From: Hippasteria phrygiana | Taxonomy: Eukaryota; Echinodermata; Asteroidea; Valvatida; Goniasteridae | Direction: 5' to 3' | Assembly: GCA_037893225.1 (NCBI GenBank) | Contig: JAZGUH010000117.1 | Coordinates: forward strand, 2,542,001-2,606,000 | Length of the DNA stretch: 64,000 nt | Part shown: positions 30,401 through 42,400 of the stretch, one piece after another | How the letters are laid out: the number at the start of each line of letters is the position of its first letter | Numbering within the stretch: position 1 is the first letter of the stretch | Notes under the pieces: generated by a model | The model's input: the letters and a program-made list of their open reading frames with translations, nothing else | Told to the model about the DNA's origin: nothing | The model's database searches: none | Position numbers and translations under genes: made by a program

Positions 30401-33400
30401 CATGATCAGTAGGCAAATGCAGTACGTTACAATACAAAAACATTGCCATGAAAATACTTCAATCGCGTATTCAGCCTCGAAAATTTAAAAAACACCACAT
30501 TTTCGATCGTTTTTTTTTCTCCAACTGTCCAGACGTGGCCATTCATAAAACCAAAATATTCGGTTGTGTATCGTCTTCGTCCCCATTTTAAACTACTTTT
30601 TGGCTGTAGGAAACTGTCGGAAAAATAGTTAAGGTGAGAAAAGGATATTAATAAATTTGCAGTTTTGTAGGTTCTCCAGTGAATTGGAAAATGTTAAACT
30701 TTACAAGTTTCTTGCCGATTTGTTCGCGCAAACTACCAAAACGTGTGGAATTCAGCACTGAAGCCAACGAGTTTCCGTGAGTTCGAGCAGGGGCTACACG
30801 AAGCAACTGCGCATGCGAAAAGTGCATTCGTTTACACGTATATAGTAACATCACTGCAGCTTATACAACTTGAGTACGTTGGTTACCAACGAAATCGCGG
30901 CGACGATCATTGTGTTCAAAGGGCAGAGTGCGGTCGTAAAACTTTAAGACCGCAGTGGGAGGGCGCCGTGCTGAGCGCATAGGACGTAATCAGGTGATTA
31001 TTAGTTCGACCGATAAGGGGATTCTGTTCTGTCTCCTTCTGTTTTTCTTCCTCCATGCTTCAAATAAGTCTTATTTTTTGACGAAAAGAACCCTAAACAG
31101 TTTCAAAAGCATGCATTGCATCAAAGACAAACTGATAGCCGTCCTTTAACCCAACGAGATATTAAATGTCACAGAGTGTGGAACACAAAGGCAGCCGGCG
31201 CTGGGCATTTTTTTTCCACGGCCACGTGGCCTGCCTGTCGCACGTGGCCTGCCTGCCGCACGCGATGCAATTTCTTTACAAAAATGGTAATTTTTCTTTG
31301 ACGTAACATTTCATTTGTTTATGCCAATCGGGTTTCATATCATCTTAGGAATTTTAACAGAGATGGGCAACCGTATGCAGGTCCCGAAAAGTTTAAAGGT
31401 TTTCATAGAAAGTTGATAAAACTTTCAGAACCATCTTTCAAAAAGTTTCGGATTATTCTTTCCCCATCATGCGTCAAAAACCCGTAGTCTTGCACTTGGC
31501 GATAATCCGCCAACAAGTAGCGAGGAACCGCAGACAGTTTTCGAAAAAAAATCCAGAATTAAATATCGGAAATACTACTGCAAAGTTCCACGTGTATACC
31601 AGGTGAAAAATCATTGCTATAAAAGCACTTAATACCTTAAAAAACAGTTTTGAACAATGCAGACGAGCGTGAGCAGCGAAATCTTGCGCTCACCTGTGGC
31701 GACTTGAGCAAGCTATTTCTCATCTTGGGAATTCCCTTGTGGTTGAGCACGTGTTGACTGAAAGACCGTACCGTCATTTGATTGGCAAGTTGGTCTCATT
31801 TTCCACTTTCCACGACCTCATCACGTGATATTTTATATGTAGAGATACAGCGAAGTCGTAAACAGGGTTACTGCATATGCATGTTCACATGTCGGCAAGG
31901 GGCGTGGTTTGATTATATTGATTAAGTGACTGACATTATATTGTAAAATATTTAGACAGGTGGATCAGCAAAAGATCGGGAAAATAACAGGAAAATATTC
32001 AAAATAATCCTGTAAATTTTGTCTATGAATTTTGCAATGTTCCAACTTTTAAGCTGCCCCTGTACCTTAAAAAGTTTAGATATGAGTGTAGTTGTGCGCG
32101 CAAGCTGCACACTTTTTTCGCTCTGTATATTTCATGTATTATATCCTGCTATTCACATTAGTTTGTTGCATATTTTATATCACCCTGAAGAGCTAACACC
32201 AAGGAATCTTCTGGTGCTATCTACATGTTGTCATCTACTCTTCTAGTTGAAATATTGATGTTGGAAATCTTCAATTTTTGCTCACTGGAAGGTAATATTC
32301 ATTGATGGGCTTTTCAGCCATGCAAACCACGGATCAATGACTCATCAGCCAAGCCACAAGCCTGACCATGCTTGAACAATAAGAGGAGCTGCTGTTTGTC
32401 TCCTGCCCACTGCCTTATACAATGGAGGTGTTAACTTGGAGTTTCCTGTTTGCCCTTGTTCTGGTGTGTGATGTGCAGGGATTAGCAAGTGAACGGTCTG
32501 CCAGATATGCATACTCTCCAGCATATGGCCCAACATGGAAGAGATTGACCATCAAGTGTTACCTGAAAACACCTATTCCATACTACCAGAATTCTTCTTC
32601 AAATTTCAACATTGCCCTGTTAATCTGTGGGGATATAAACCCCAACCCTGGTCCTGTTAGTGAAATAACTACAGCTGCAGTCATCAACAAACCTACTCAT
32701 AGGTATGAGCGTGAGCATCTCCTGAGTATCGGTTTAAGATGTAAAACAATACCCGTTTCTCCAGCTACATGGTCCACCTTGAAAGACCTACGAATAAACA
32801 CAAAGCGACCGTCACATCGAGGAAACCGATCTGACCCCCCAACACAAGTGGTACATGCAATACCAACTGTATCCTCGGACAATGACCTGCATATATCAAC
32901 ACCGCCAACATCAACAGACAGTAGTCTGAAACAACCCATGCTCTCCAAACTGTGTGTCCTAAATGCCCAGTCTGTGTGCAATAAAACCAACCTACTGACT
33001 GACTACTTTATTGAACATGATTTTGATTTGATTGCACTGACTGAAACTTGGTTATCTGCTACTGATAAACATGATAAAATAATAGGTGAATTATGCATTC
33101 CTGGATATGACATGTGTCATGTACCTCGTCCAAATGGAACTGGTGGGGGTATTGCTCTCATATATAAGACTAATATCAAACACGGCCCAATAACATCACA
33201 CAGTAGTGGTAATTTTGAAAGTCTATGTTGTGATGTAACTGTCAAAGGAACTTTCTCATCCGTGAAGCTGGTAATCATCTATAGGCCACCATACAGCTCA
33301 AAGAATCGTATAACCCCTACAATGTTCCTTGACGATTTCTCCGAATATGTCAGTGTACTCTCGGCATCCCCAAGCAAGTTGCTGATTGTTGGGGATTTTA

Positions 33401-36400
33401 ATTTCCACTGGGATACAGATGATTCTGCTGCTCGCCACCTCAATGATATAATTCAAAACACTAACCTGAAACAGTTTGTATGTGCTCCTACACATGTGAG
33501 TGGCCATATATTGGACCTTGTCTTTGCACGACCCACGGACAACCTAATTGATTCAGTGGATGTTGCATGTTTTCTGACAGACCATGCTGCTTTGCATTGT
33601 GCACTGAATCTGACTAAAACTCAACCAACTAAGAAGCATATTTCCTATCGGAAATATGGATCTCTAGACCATGACAGTTTTTCCAACGATATTAGCCAGT
33701 CAGAATTGTTTACCAACCCGTCCAATGACCTCCAAACACTCATAGATCAGTACAACTCCACACTGAAGTCTATTCTGGAAAAGCATGCTCCACTGAAAAC
33801 TCGCTGTATTACCATTAGACCAGCCAATCCATGGTATTCCCCGGAGATTGCCGATGCCAAGAGACACCGCAAGAAATTGGAGAGACGCTGGAGGAAAACC
33901 AGATCAGAATCTGATAGAAACCAATTTAAAGCGCAACGACTCTGTGTTGTTAATATGATCAACAGTGCCAAATCATCATACTTCAAAGAAAAACTAGCCA
34001 GCTGTGGGAACCAGAGAGAGCTCTACAAAATTGTTGAATCTCTACTCCACAACAAAGGAAAAACTAAATTACCCACACACGACAATAAACAGGAATTGGC
34101 GACAACTTTTAGTGATTATTTCATAACAAAGATTCGGAACATTCGTAATAATCTTGACCGCGATCTAGATTGTATGCAGCCGTATACCACCGAGTCATCT
34201 CACTCTGATATTACACCATTGGAAGAATTCACACCAGCTCTGGATGAGGAAATCAGGAAAATCATCAAATCATCACCATCAAAGACGTGCGATTTGGATC
34301 CAATTCCTACCTGGCTCCTAAAGAACAATCTGAATATTTTGACTCCAGTTATCTCCAAAATTGTCAACCTGTCTCTTCAATCTTCTAAATTCCCACAGCA
34401 ATTTAGAAATGCCCTGGTGACTCCTCTGCTGAAGAAACCCACCCTCGATCCTGAAAACCTCAAGAACTTTCGTCCCGTATCCAACCTTTCATTCATATCC
34501 AAAGTAATGGAGAAGGTTGTTTATTCCCAAATTACTGATCATCTGACTGAACACAATCTACATGAACCATTGCAATCTGCGTATAGAAAACATCATGGAA
34601 CAGAGACTGCTCTTCTAAGAGTTAAGAACGATATTCTCCGGGCAGTTGACGATAAGCGTGGTGTGTTCCTTGTTCTCCTTGATCTCTCTGCAGCATTCGA
34701 CACTATAGACTATGATGTTTTATTCCACCGCCTTCAGTCCATCGGTGTTACTGGTCCAGCCCTGCAATGGATTAGATCATATATATGTCATCGAACACAG
34801 ACTGTGAACATCAATGGATCTTTATCATCTCCCATCTCACTTTCTTCTGGCGTCCCTCAAGGATCAGTATTAGGTCCGTTATTCTTCACAATATACTCCG
34901 AGCCTATTGCCGCTATTGTACGGAGGCATCAACTTCAAGTTCATTGCTATGCAGACGACACACAGATATATGGATCGTTTCATCTAGGAAACCAAGACGA
35001 CGAACATTCCGTGAGACAGCGTATTGAACAATGTGTTTGTGATCTTAAGCAATGGATGACCAGGAATAAATTAAAATTTAACGACGACAAGACCGAACTT
35101 CTAATTATCACTTCCAAACGTAGCCAGGATAAAATCAGATGCAACCAGATGCAATTTGGGACTTCTAATATTCAACGTTCTACGACTGCACGTAATCTTG
35201 GCATCATGTTTGACAGCACGATGTCAATGGAATCGCATGTCAAGAAAGTTTGCCAAACGTCATACTACCATATTAGAAACATCAACAGCATCCGCCGAAT
35301 CCTGACTGATGAGTCGGCTGCCATCCTTATCCATGCTCTCGTGACATCAAGGTTGGATAATGGCAACTCACTTCTGTTTGGAATCACCAACACTCTCATG
35401 TGCAAACTTCAACATGTTCAAAACACTGCGGCTCGTGTCTTATCCCGAACACGGAAATTTGACCACATTACTCCAGTCCTGAGAAATCTTCACTGGCTTC
35501 CAGTCAAACAGAGGGTTGCCTTCAAAATAATCCTACTTACCTGGAAAGCCCTCAATGACAGCGCACCAACATATCTGCAGGATCTCTTCACCCAGTATTC
35601 CCCTAATCGCCACCTAAGGTCATCTGACAAACATCTTCTTGTGACACCAAGAACTAGAACATCGTATGGGGACTATGCCTTCTCAGTTACGGCGCCCACT
35701 CTATGGAACTCTTTGCCTCAGGAAATTCGTAGCTGTCAATCTTTACATACCTTCAAATGCCTTCTTAAAACATTCCTGTTTAACTCAACTTATAATTAGA
35801 TTGCTGGTTTTGTTTCAAGTATACATACATGTACATGTATATTTAATTATTTGTAGAGTTCTGGACAGTTTCTTTTCTTCAAGCGCCTCGGAATATGTCT
35901 ACATAGATAGATGGCGCTTTACAAATGCTTGTATTATTATTATTATTATAGAGCGGTAGCGTCGCGTTGACACCAAAAGTTTCTCGGTTCAGATGCATAG
36001 CCCTACTTTCTGCATAGGGATGGTATACATAGGTGTACTTTTCATTATGAACAAAGCACATGTACTACTTACTGAGTCAGGAACACCATTCCAAGCTATT
36101 GTAGAGTCATACAATCCTTGAAACCAGAGAGCTTTATTTCATGGTGCAAACTGCATTTATGCACTTTGGATGAGCATTTGTTTCATGGCTGATGTAGTTT
36201 GTCGTCGTAGATTTGTTGTCCTTAACTACACTTTTTATCCAGAAATCAACTCTGCATTAACACCGCCATTGTATATATGCACAGATTCTACGTGTTTCAT
36301 TCCTTCCACAAATTTCCACGCAATGTGAGTATCCTGCTTGGTTCTTCTTTATCAAATGCGTATGAACATGTAACTGAAATAATTTCCTTTTAATCCAAAA

Positions 36401-39400
36401 TCTGCTAACTGTTCTCTTGTGGAATGATATTGAGAGAAGAAAAGTCTAGACTGATTTTCAAAGTAATCTTTACATTGCCCTAGCATATGTACCCTGTGTG
36501 TCCAGCTTTTTTTTTTTTTAATAAACTTTAATTTTTGGCATTTAACAAAAGTCAAAGAATCCTATCCTTGATGCAACTCACAAGCATTGTATACAAACCA
36601 TTTTAACTACCAAAATGATATAACAAGTAAACGGTGGACTCCATTGTTGTTAATCTTCAGAGTATAGCTGCAGCAGCCTTGTTCCTTGCGGCCAAAGTAG
36701 AAGAGCAACCCCACAAACTAGAACATGTCATCAAAGTCCACCATGCCTGCCTGCATCGCGGAGGTCCTGTCCTGGACACGAACAGCGATGTGAGTCTTAA
36801 CAAAATCTTGCCTGAAATAGCAGGCAAGGCTTTGGACTGTATGGGGTTTAGTTTGGACTGTGAAACATCCATCCAAAAAGTAGTTGTTTCCATTCAGACC
36901 TTATACTCATTGTTTTCCCCTGACTACCCCCTAGGCTAGTTAACTGTATGTTTCACAGGTCCGTATGAAGCAGAAGAACAGCACATATGTTACATAACAG
37001 TGCCCATGACCTCTTCCAAAATGTGCATTTTTATTCTTAACCCTAACCCCCTAGGGTTTGTGAAAAATCATATTGAAATTGGAGGATGTGGGACTGTTAG
37101 GATTAAGGCGTGGTATTTCTTTTTATGTTTTAATCACTTTTGAAAATCAAAACTTCATATCGTAGTTCCAGGTTAGTTCCTGATTTGTTTACTAGCCCAT
37201 GGGCAGTCAAGTTTGACTAGCCTGCAGTAATTCTGACTCATGTTTGTACTCGTTAAACTAAATCAAGCCCAGCCGTTCATTTATCATTTCCCCTGTGTAT
37301 GAAAATTTTGTGTGGTTGGGAAAGGTTGATACGTTCCCTGCATCATGGCATAAGTTTCAAGAGCTAAAAATCGGCTAGTTGGTGTGTGAATTTTAATGGA
37401 CACAACCTTTCGAACAAATTTCTCTTTTTACCCATACACCCTTTTATGGATAGCCCGGGAATGTGTAGTTAAATTATGCTGCATTGCACTTTGGGACAGT
37501 GCGCTACATTTTGTATGCAAAATCCTATAGGTGGGCTATCTGAAAAAGGGTCGAGGTTGTAGTAATTTTCTAGGCGGTTTGGAATGAACCCCGTGTGTCC
37601 AGCTTTTTTTATGGGTTGCTGGTATGCAATAGGTACAACACTGAATAGTGGTCCTATTCATCGCACTTGAAGGCCCCCCCCACCCCCCCCCCCCTCCCCC
37701 ACCACCACCCCCTCCACCCCTCCCCACCCCTCCACCCCTCCCCACCCACTCCCCTCTTTGGTGTGAATGAAAGGTTTGTTTGAAAAAGCTCCATCCATTT
37801 ATTGCACTCCTATTCAAGAACAATATAGTTGAAACATGAATGGATTGAGTACACACAGGAATGCGCCTATAGATGTCAACCAGCCAGGTGGTCTTTTTTT
37901 TTCAAACTATCATCCGCATTCAAGAGGTTAATACATGAGGTCTCTGTTTAGGCTGGGACAATTCTGGTCTTTGACCAATGATTTAGCAAATCAAATCAAT
38001 CTGAATTTACCAGTCATTCAAGTCAAAGAATTCAAGTGATTCAAATCTTTCTCCTAATGAGACATAGGTCTGCAAACTTGTGAACGATGCATTTCTGTTC
38101 CCTCATGACTTATTCTACTTGTGTCTTTCTCTCACTTTGCGATTCCTTTCTTACATTGCCTGGCCTGTCTTTTGCCAACAAGACTGCACATGGACTAATT
38201 TGTTGGGGTCGATTTCTTTTGTACAGGCGTATCTTCAGCAAGCACAAGAGTTAGTCATAAACGAAAGCATTCTATTACAAACATTAGGTGAGTTGTTATT
38301 TTTTTGCGTCATTTCAAAGGGGGAAATGTGTTTCTATCATGAAAATCAACAACTGATGCAGTTTTTAAAGCTTCTGTTTTGAACTGGATTATCAATTCAT
38401 ACAAACATTTACTTCTGAATTGTCACGTTTCTTTAACCCCTTGAGTACGGTTATTTACAGGAGGCGCTTGGGTGTCGCGCCGGCCTTTGCAGCCAAGCGA
38501 AACGGCCACAATGTGCTTGTGCAGCCAAGCGTAGTGAACAAAACGTTCTGTTTTAACAACGATGGTTATTTGGATTGTTAAAATGAAAATAAGCCAGTGT
38601 TTTTGGACGTCCTAAGATCAATTTTTTGTTCGAGGATGGAAAAAGTATTTCTTGGGAAGATTGGTACTGGTACCATCTATATAAACAGTAAGCTTTCAGA
38701 TTGAAATTAGTCATTTGTAAAAAAATAATGACCAAAGCTCTATCATGCCTTTAAACCAGTTCGTACAGGGTGTCCCAAATAAGGTAACCCACAAACGGTA
38801 ACACATAAACAAAGGGAAAATATGACCAAGTTATGTACTTCATGACCATTATTATGGTTTGATCATAAACTAGTTGTCACTAGAAGGTTTGTACATGTAT
38901 GCATGTACCATTTTCACGACGGTGTGAGTCAGTGATGCATGACCAGAGAAATGCATCTAACATGAATGAAAGCTTATTACCTCTGGGGCCATTCTTAGTC
39001 AAGTGCGCGACCAAAAACATGGAAAATGGTGTAATACATCCCTTCTAATTCTAAAAACAGAGGTGTATTGTTTTTTTCCTGTATATATGACTTATACATA
39101 ATGTCTAAGTTTATCAAGTGGAATTTTTATATGTTTTGCTGACAATGTGTTTTTTTAGGGTCAGAGGTCAAATATTGCTTGTCACATGTGTGAAATCACA
39201 CGAAAGCCAATTTTTTTTTTTTTTATTAGTTTCGTCTTAATCCCTTAAGTACGATTTTTTACGGTAGACGTCTGGGTGTCGCGGCGGCTCTGGCAGCCAA
39301 GCGAAACGGCCACAATGTGTTTGTGCAGTCAAGCGTAACATACACAATAATCCAACAATGGATTGGAACTGCACAAACAGTGGCAAACGGCGCATCCGCA

Positions 39401-42400
39401 CTGGTGGCACTGTTTTTTTTGCGGCATAGGACGTCTTCCGTATGCAAAGGGTTAAAAACTGAATTTTAATAATCTGGAATGTTTATGTCAACAGTAGCCA
39501 TGCATTATAGATCTGTATGTTGGAAAATAGCAATAAATCCAAGAAATCTCCCACAAAAATGTTGTCACATGTATATACATGTATTACTTTATGCCATGAA
39601 GTCTTTGTTTCACTTCACAAAGAATGGCCCAATAGTGGTCATAATGGGTTAGCGTTTTTTGGGACACCCTGTACAGATTCAGTGAATGTCACTTCTCTTT
39701 CTGATATTTATTGCATAGAATTAGTTTAAATTTGCATAATTTGTGTGTTGTTTCCCAGGTTTTGAAGTTGCGGTAGACCATCCCCACACCCACGTAGTCA
39801 AATGCACACAGATGATTAGAGGTGAGTTAGCAATTGGTTAATGTGTTGTTGGATTAATCACCTCTCTGCTTCTTGTTTGCAGATTCCCTGGAGGACCACC
39901 CGCAAGTTTTTGAACATGAATAATTCATGACCAATGAACCAATCAGAACCACTATTATTTTTATGAATGGTATTGCCTGTGTGCATTAACTTATGTGTAC
40001 TGGATTCAGTGAATAGTGACATACATTGTTGGAGGAATAGATTTTCACAATTTATGGGGGGGGGAACAAAATCCCAAAAGTCATCTCCGAAACCGAGTTT
40101 TAGTGTTTCAAATTGTGTTCATGGTTTTGAATTAGACATGCTACACGTACCGCATTCCGTATTGTTTAGTACATTTACGCAAATTACTTCGCTAGCATTT
40201 TTGTGGCCAACATTGATGGGAGTTGGAGAGTGAATTTCTAGAAAGAAGATTCAGAATCTTTTTTCTTTTTTGGTTTACTTCAGTGCTGTCTGCAACAATC
40301 ACTTTCTTTAAAAAACTTATCATTGTCAGTGTTGGTCACTAGATGTATTGAAGTAATTTAATAAATGTAAAGAATATTCCCTGAATTGACAAGATTTTTA
40401 AAACGGGGACAATTTATTTACAAAACTGCCCGTGTGTCCTGTCCAGGGAATAATTTAAAAAAAGGGCCTTTGTGGTCTTTTGTCCTCAGTTCCTGTCAAG
40501 GACGTAAAAAAATAAAAACACACCTGAATGTTTTTATTCCACTTTTTGATAGCATTCTTTTTGTATATTTGGGGCATGTTCTTTTTTTGAAGTGACCCTT
40601 CCCCCTGGGAAAATCACTCATTTTCATAGCCTTAAATTCAGAATATTTCAGGTTTGGTGTACTTATTTAATATATCTACTGTCAGTAAAAGCTAGTGGCC
40701 CATTCTTGTAGGTTTGAATGAGGAGGTCAGAGTGATTTCTAAAGGCTTACATCACTTAGTGTAATCTGTCACCCCATTCACTTGTGCAGCATGTTCACCC
40801 AACCATAGAATTAAATGCACACTGCTCACAGCATTTACACTGCCTATTCACCCTGCATACCAGCCCACAGCGCACCACAAAGCTAATACGCATCGCTGAT
40901 TGGCCAGCAATCAAAATCTACACGATGACGTGTCAAATCCAGCCGACTCCCTAGCTGCCCAACACCGTTAGAAGGCATGCTAAAAATCGTGAAAAAAATA
41001 CTGTTTCGCAATGTCAGTGTATTACGGATTGACAAATCGGAAGGGTCGATCTAAAGAATTCAGGGGACGGCAACAATACGGGTCCACCTTGACAACTAAA
41101 AAAATAGCGTGGATAGTGCGGTTTTGCGAAAGGGAAGAAAATATTGCTTGTTTTTTACCACTTTCACTCAAATTGGTAATTAATGAAATAGTTGTCTAGG
41201 AAGCTTATTTATTCAGGATTATTTCGGTACATAACTTATCTATTTAGCGCAATTATTTGTCGCAATTTTGCATCATTCGTAAGATGAGTCATTTCTGATT
41301 GGTCAATGTTTTGCATGTGTAGTCAATACGCAGGCAAAATCGTGGAAACACATGTACGATTTATTCTGATTTTCCTGGGAAAAATACGATCAGATGTTGT
41401 ATATAGATCAGGAAATACATATTAATTTCAAATATTTTAGATTTATTCTTTCAATATGTATAAAATCAGCTAGTTTATCGCGAAGCTCAAGCAATGACTC
41501 GCAGGTGCCATATTCAAAATTCTATGATGCTAGATCTAGATGACAAGAACTTGTGCTGCACTCATCCCCGGGCCCGGCCGATATAAATTGTTAACCTCGC
41601 TCGCTATTTATTTGGACTCCGTAGCTTTGCGATTTTTATCACGTTTTGCACGAAGGCCACGAAAGTCACTACCGAATCAATTTTCTGTGAACACTAGCAG
41701 GCGCTTTGTACCAATGCAGGGTGTAAATGCTGTGTGCTGGTTGCTTATATTATTTTTTTCCGTAGGCGGGTGAAGCAATTTTCATGAATAACTCCGTGGT
41801 TGCATTGATCACTGCACAGCTTAACCCTAACGTCCTAGGCATTCACTTGGGGTATAGTTCACTGTACTACAGGAAAGAAAAATGGGTACAGGTGGATTCC
41901 ATCTGGGGACCTTTTGATCCATAGCCCATCCCACTATCCACTAGACTAGTCTGTAGCAGCTCGACAACAGCCGTTCTTTAAAATGATTGAATGTAACTAC
42001 CGGTAGTTGACTAAATAATAACAATGCTGTGACGTTCTGTTCTATTATAATGAATAAACATAACTTTCTCATCAAAACTACTGAATTATTCATGATTATT
42101 GCTTCACCCGCCTACGGAAAAGAAAATAAGCGTGCTGGACATGTTTTAGTCAAATTTCTGAGTAGAAATATGAATGTGTATTAGATACTTAGTCACCCTG
42201 CAATAGGCTAGTCACTTCTGAGAACAATGCACGTACAACTTGTTGTAGTTTTTGTTCACTTGAGTTGTATTAAAATAGGCTGGTGCCTTGGGGACCCAGA
42301 CTCTGCCTGAGGTTTTCCTTTTTTCATTAACCCTAACAGCCCAAGGCTTTTTACTAGAATCCTTCCCTAACCACACAAACTCCAACACTGTGTAGTAAAC

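Larger units (their letters stand above)
32422..35950 (+). mobile_element. CR1/L2-type non-LTR retrotransposon, intact ORF
   Basis: One 1125-codon ORF (32422-35799) with endonuclease and reverse transcriptase, followed by a 150-bp 3' UTR. The 3' UTR ends in a hairpin (AAGCGCC at 35881-35887 pairing with GGCGCTT at 35913-35919) and an (ATT)n tail (35932-35950). Hairpin plus short tandem tail is the usual 3' end of L2/CR1-like LINEs. It is inserted in sense orientation in cyclin T intron 1. The 5' boundary is not visible; the 5' UTR probably extends some way upstream of 32422. Confidence 0.9.
27446..36242. other. Cyclin T intron 1 (8.8 kb), hosts a LINE and hAT elements
   Basis: Contains a possible truncated hAT-like repeat (about 27958-28440, rich in AATCG boxes), an hAT-type element (28609-29336), C-runs near 29960 and 30045, a short TCCTCCAAAATCC-family piece (30145-30230), a tandem pair of CACGTGGCCTGCCTG (31224-31255), and the LINE (32422-35950). 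No other exon was recognised. Confidence 0.7.
36325..38226. other. Cyclin T introns 2 and 3
   Basis: The intron pieces 36325-36660 and 36790-38226 around exon 3. A TTAACCCTAACCCCCTAGGG-type repeat start lies at 37038 and a piggyBac-type MITE fills about 37600-37927. The rest shows nothing recognised. Confidence 0.65.
38288..39758. other. Cyclin T intron 4 with nested DNA transposons
   Basis: Contains a truncated piggyBac-type MITE (38437-38533) and a mariner-type element (38766-39671), itself interrupted by a full MITE (39241-39451). Confidence 0.75.

Noticed and set aside
37038..37060. TTAACCCTAACCCCCTAGGG as interstitial telomere repeat
   Set aside because: Only one or two CCCTAA units; the same phrase is the terminal motif of a TTAA-bounded repeat elsewhere (42331-42544).
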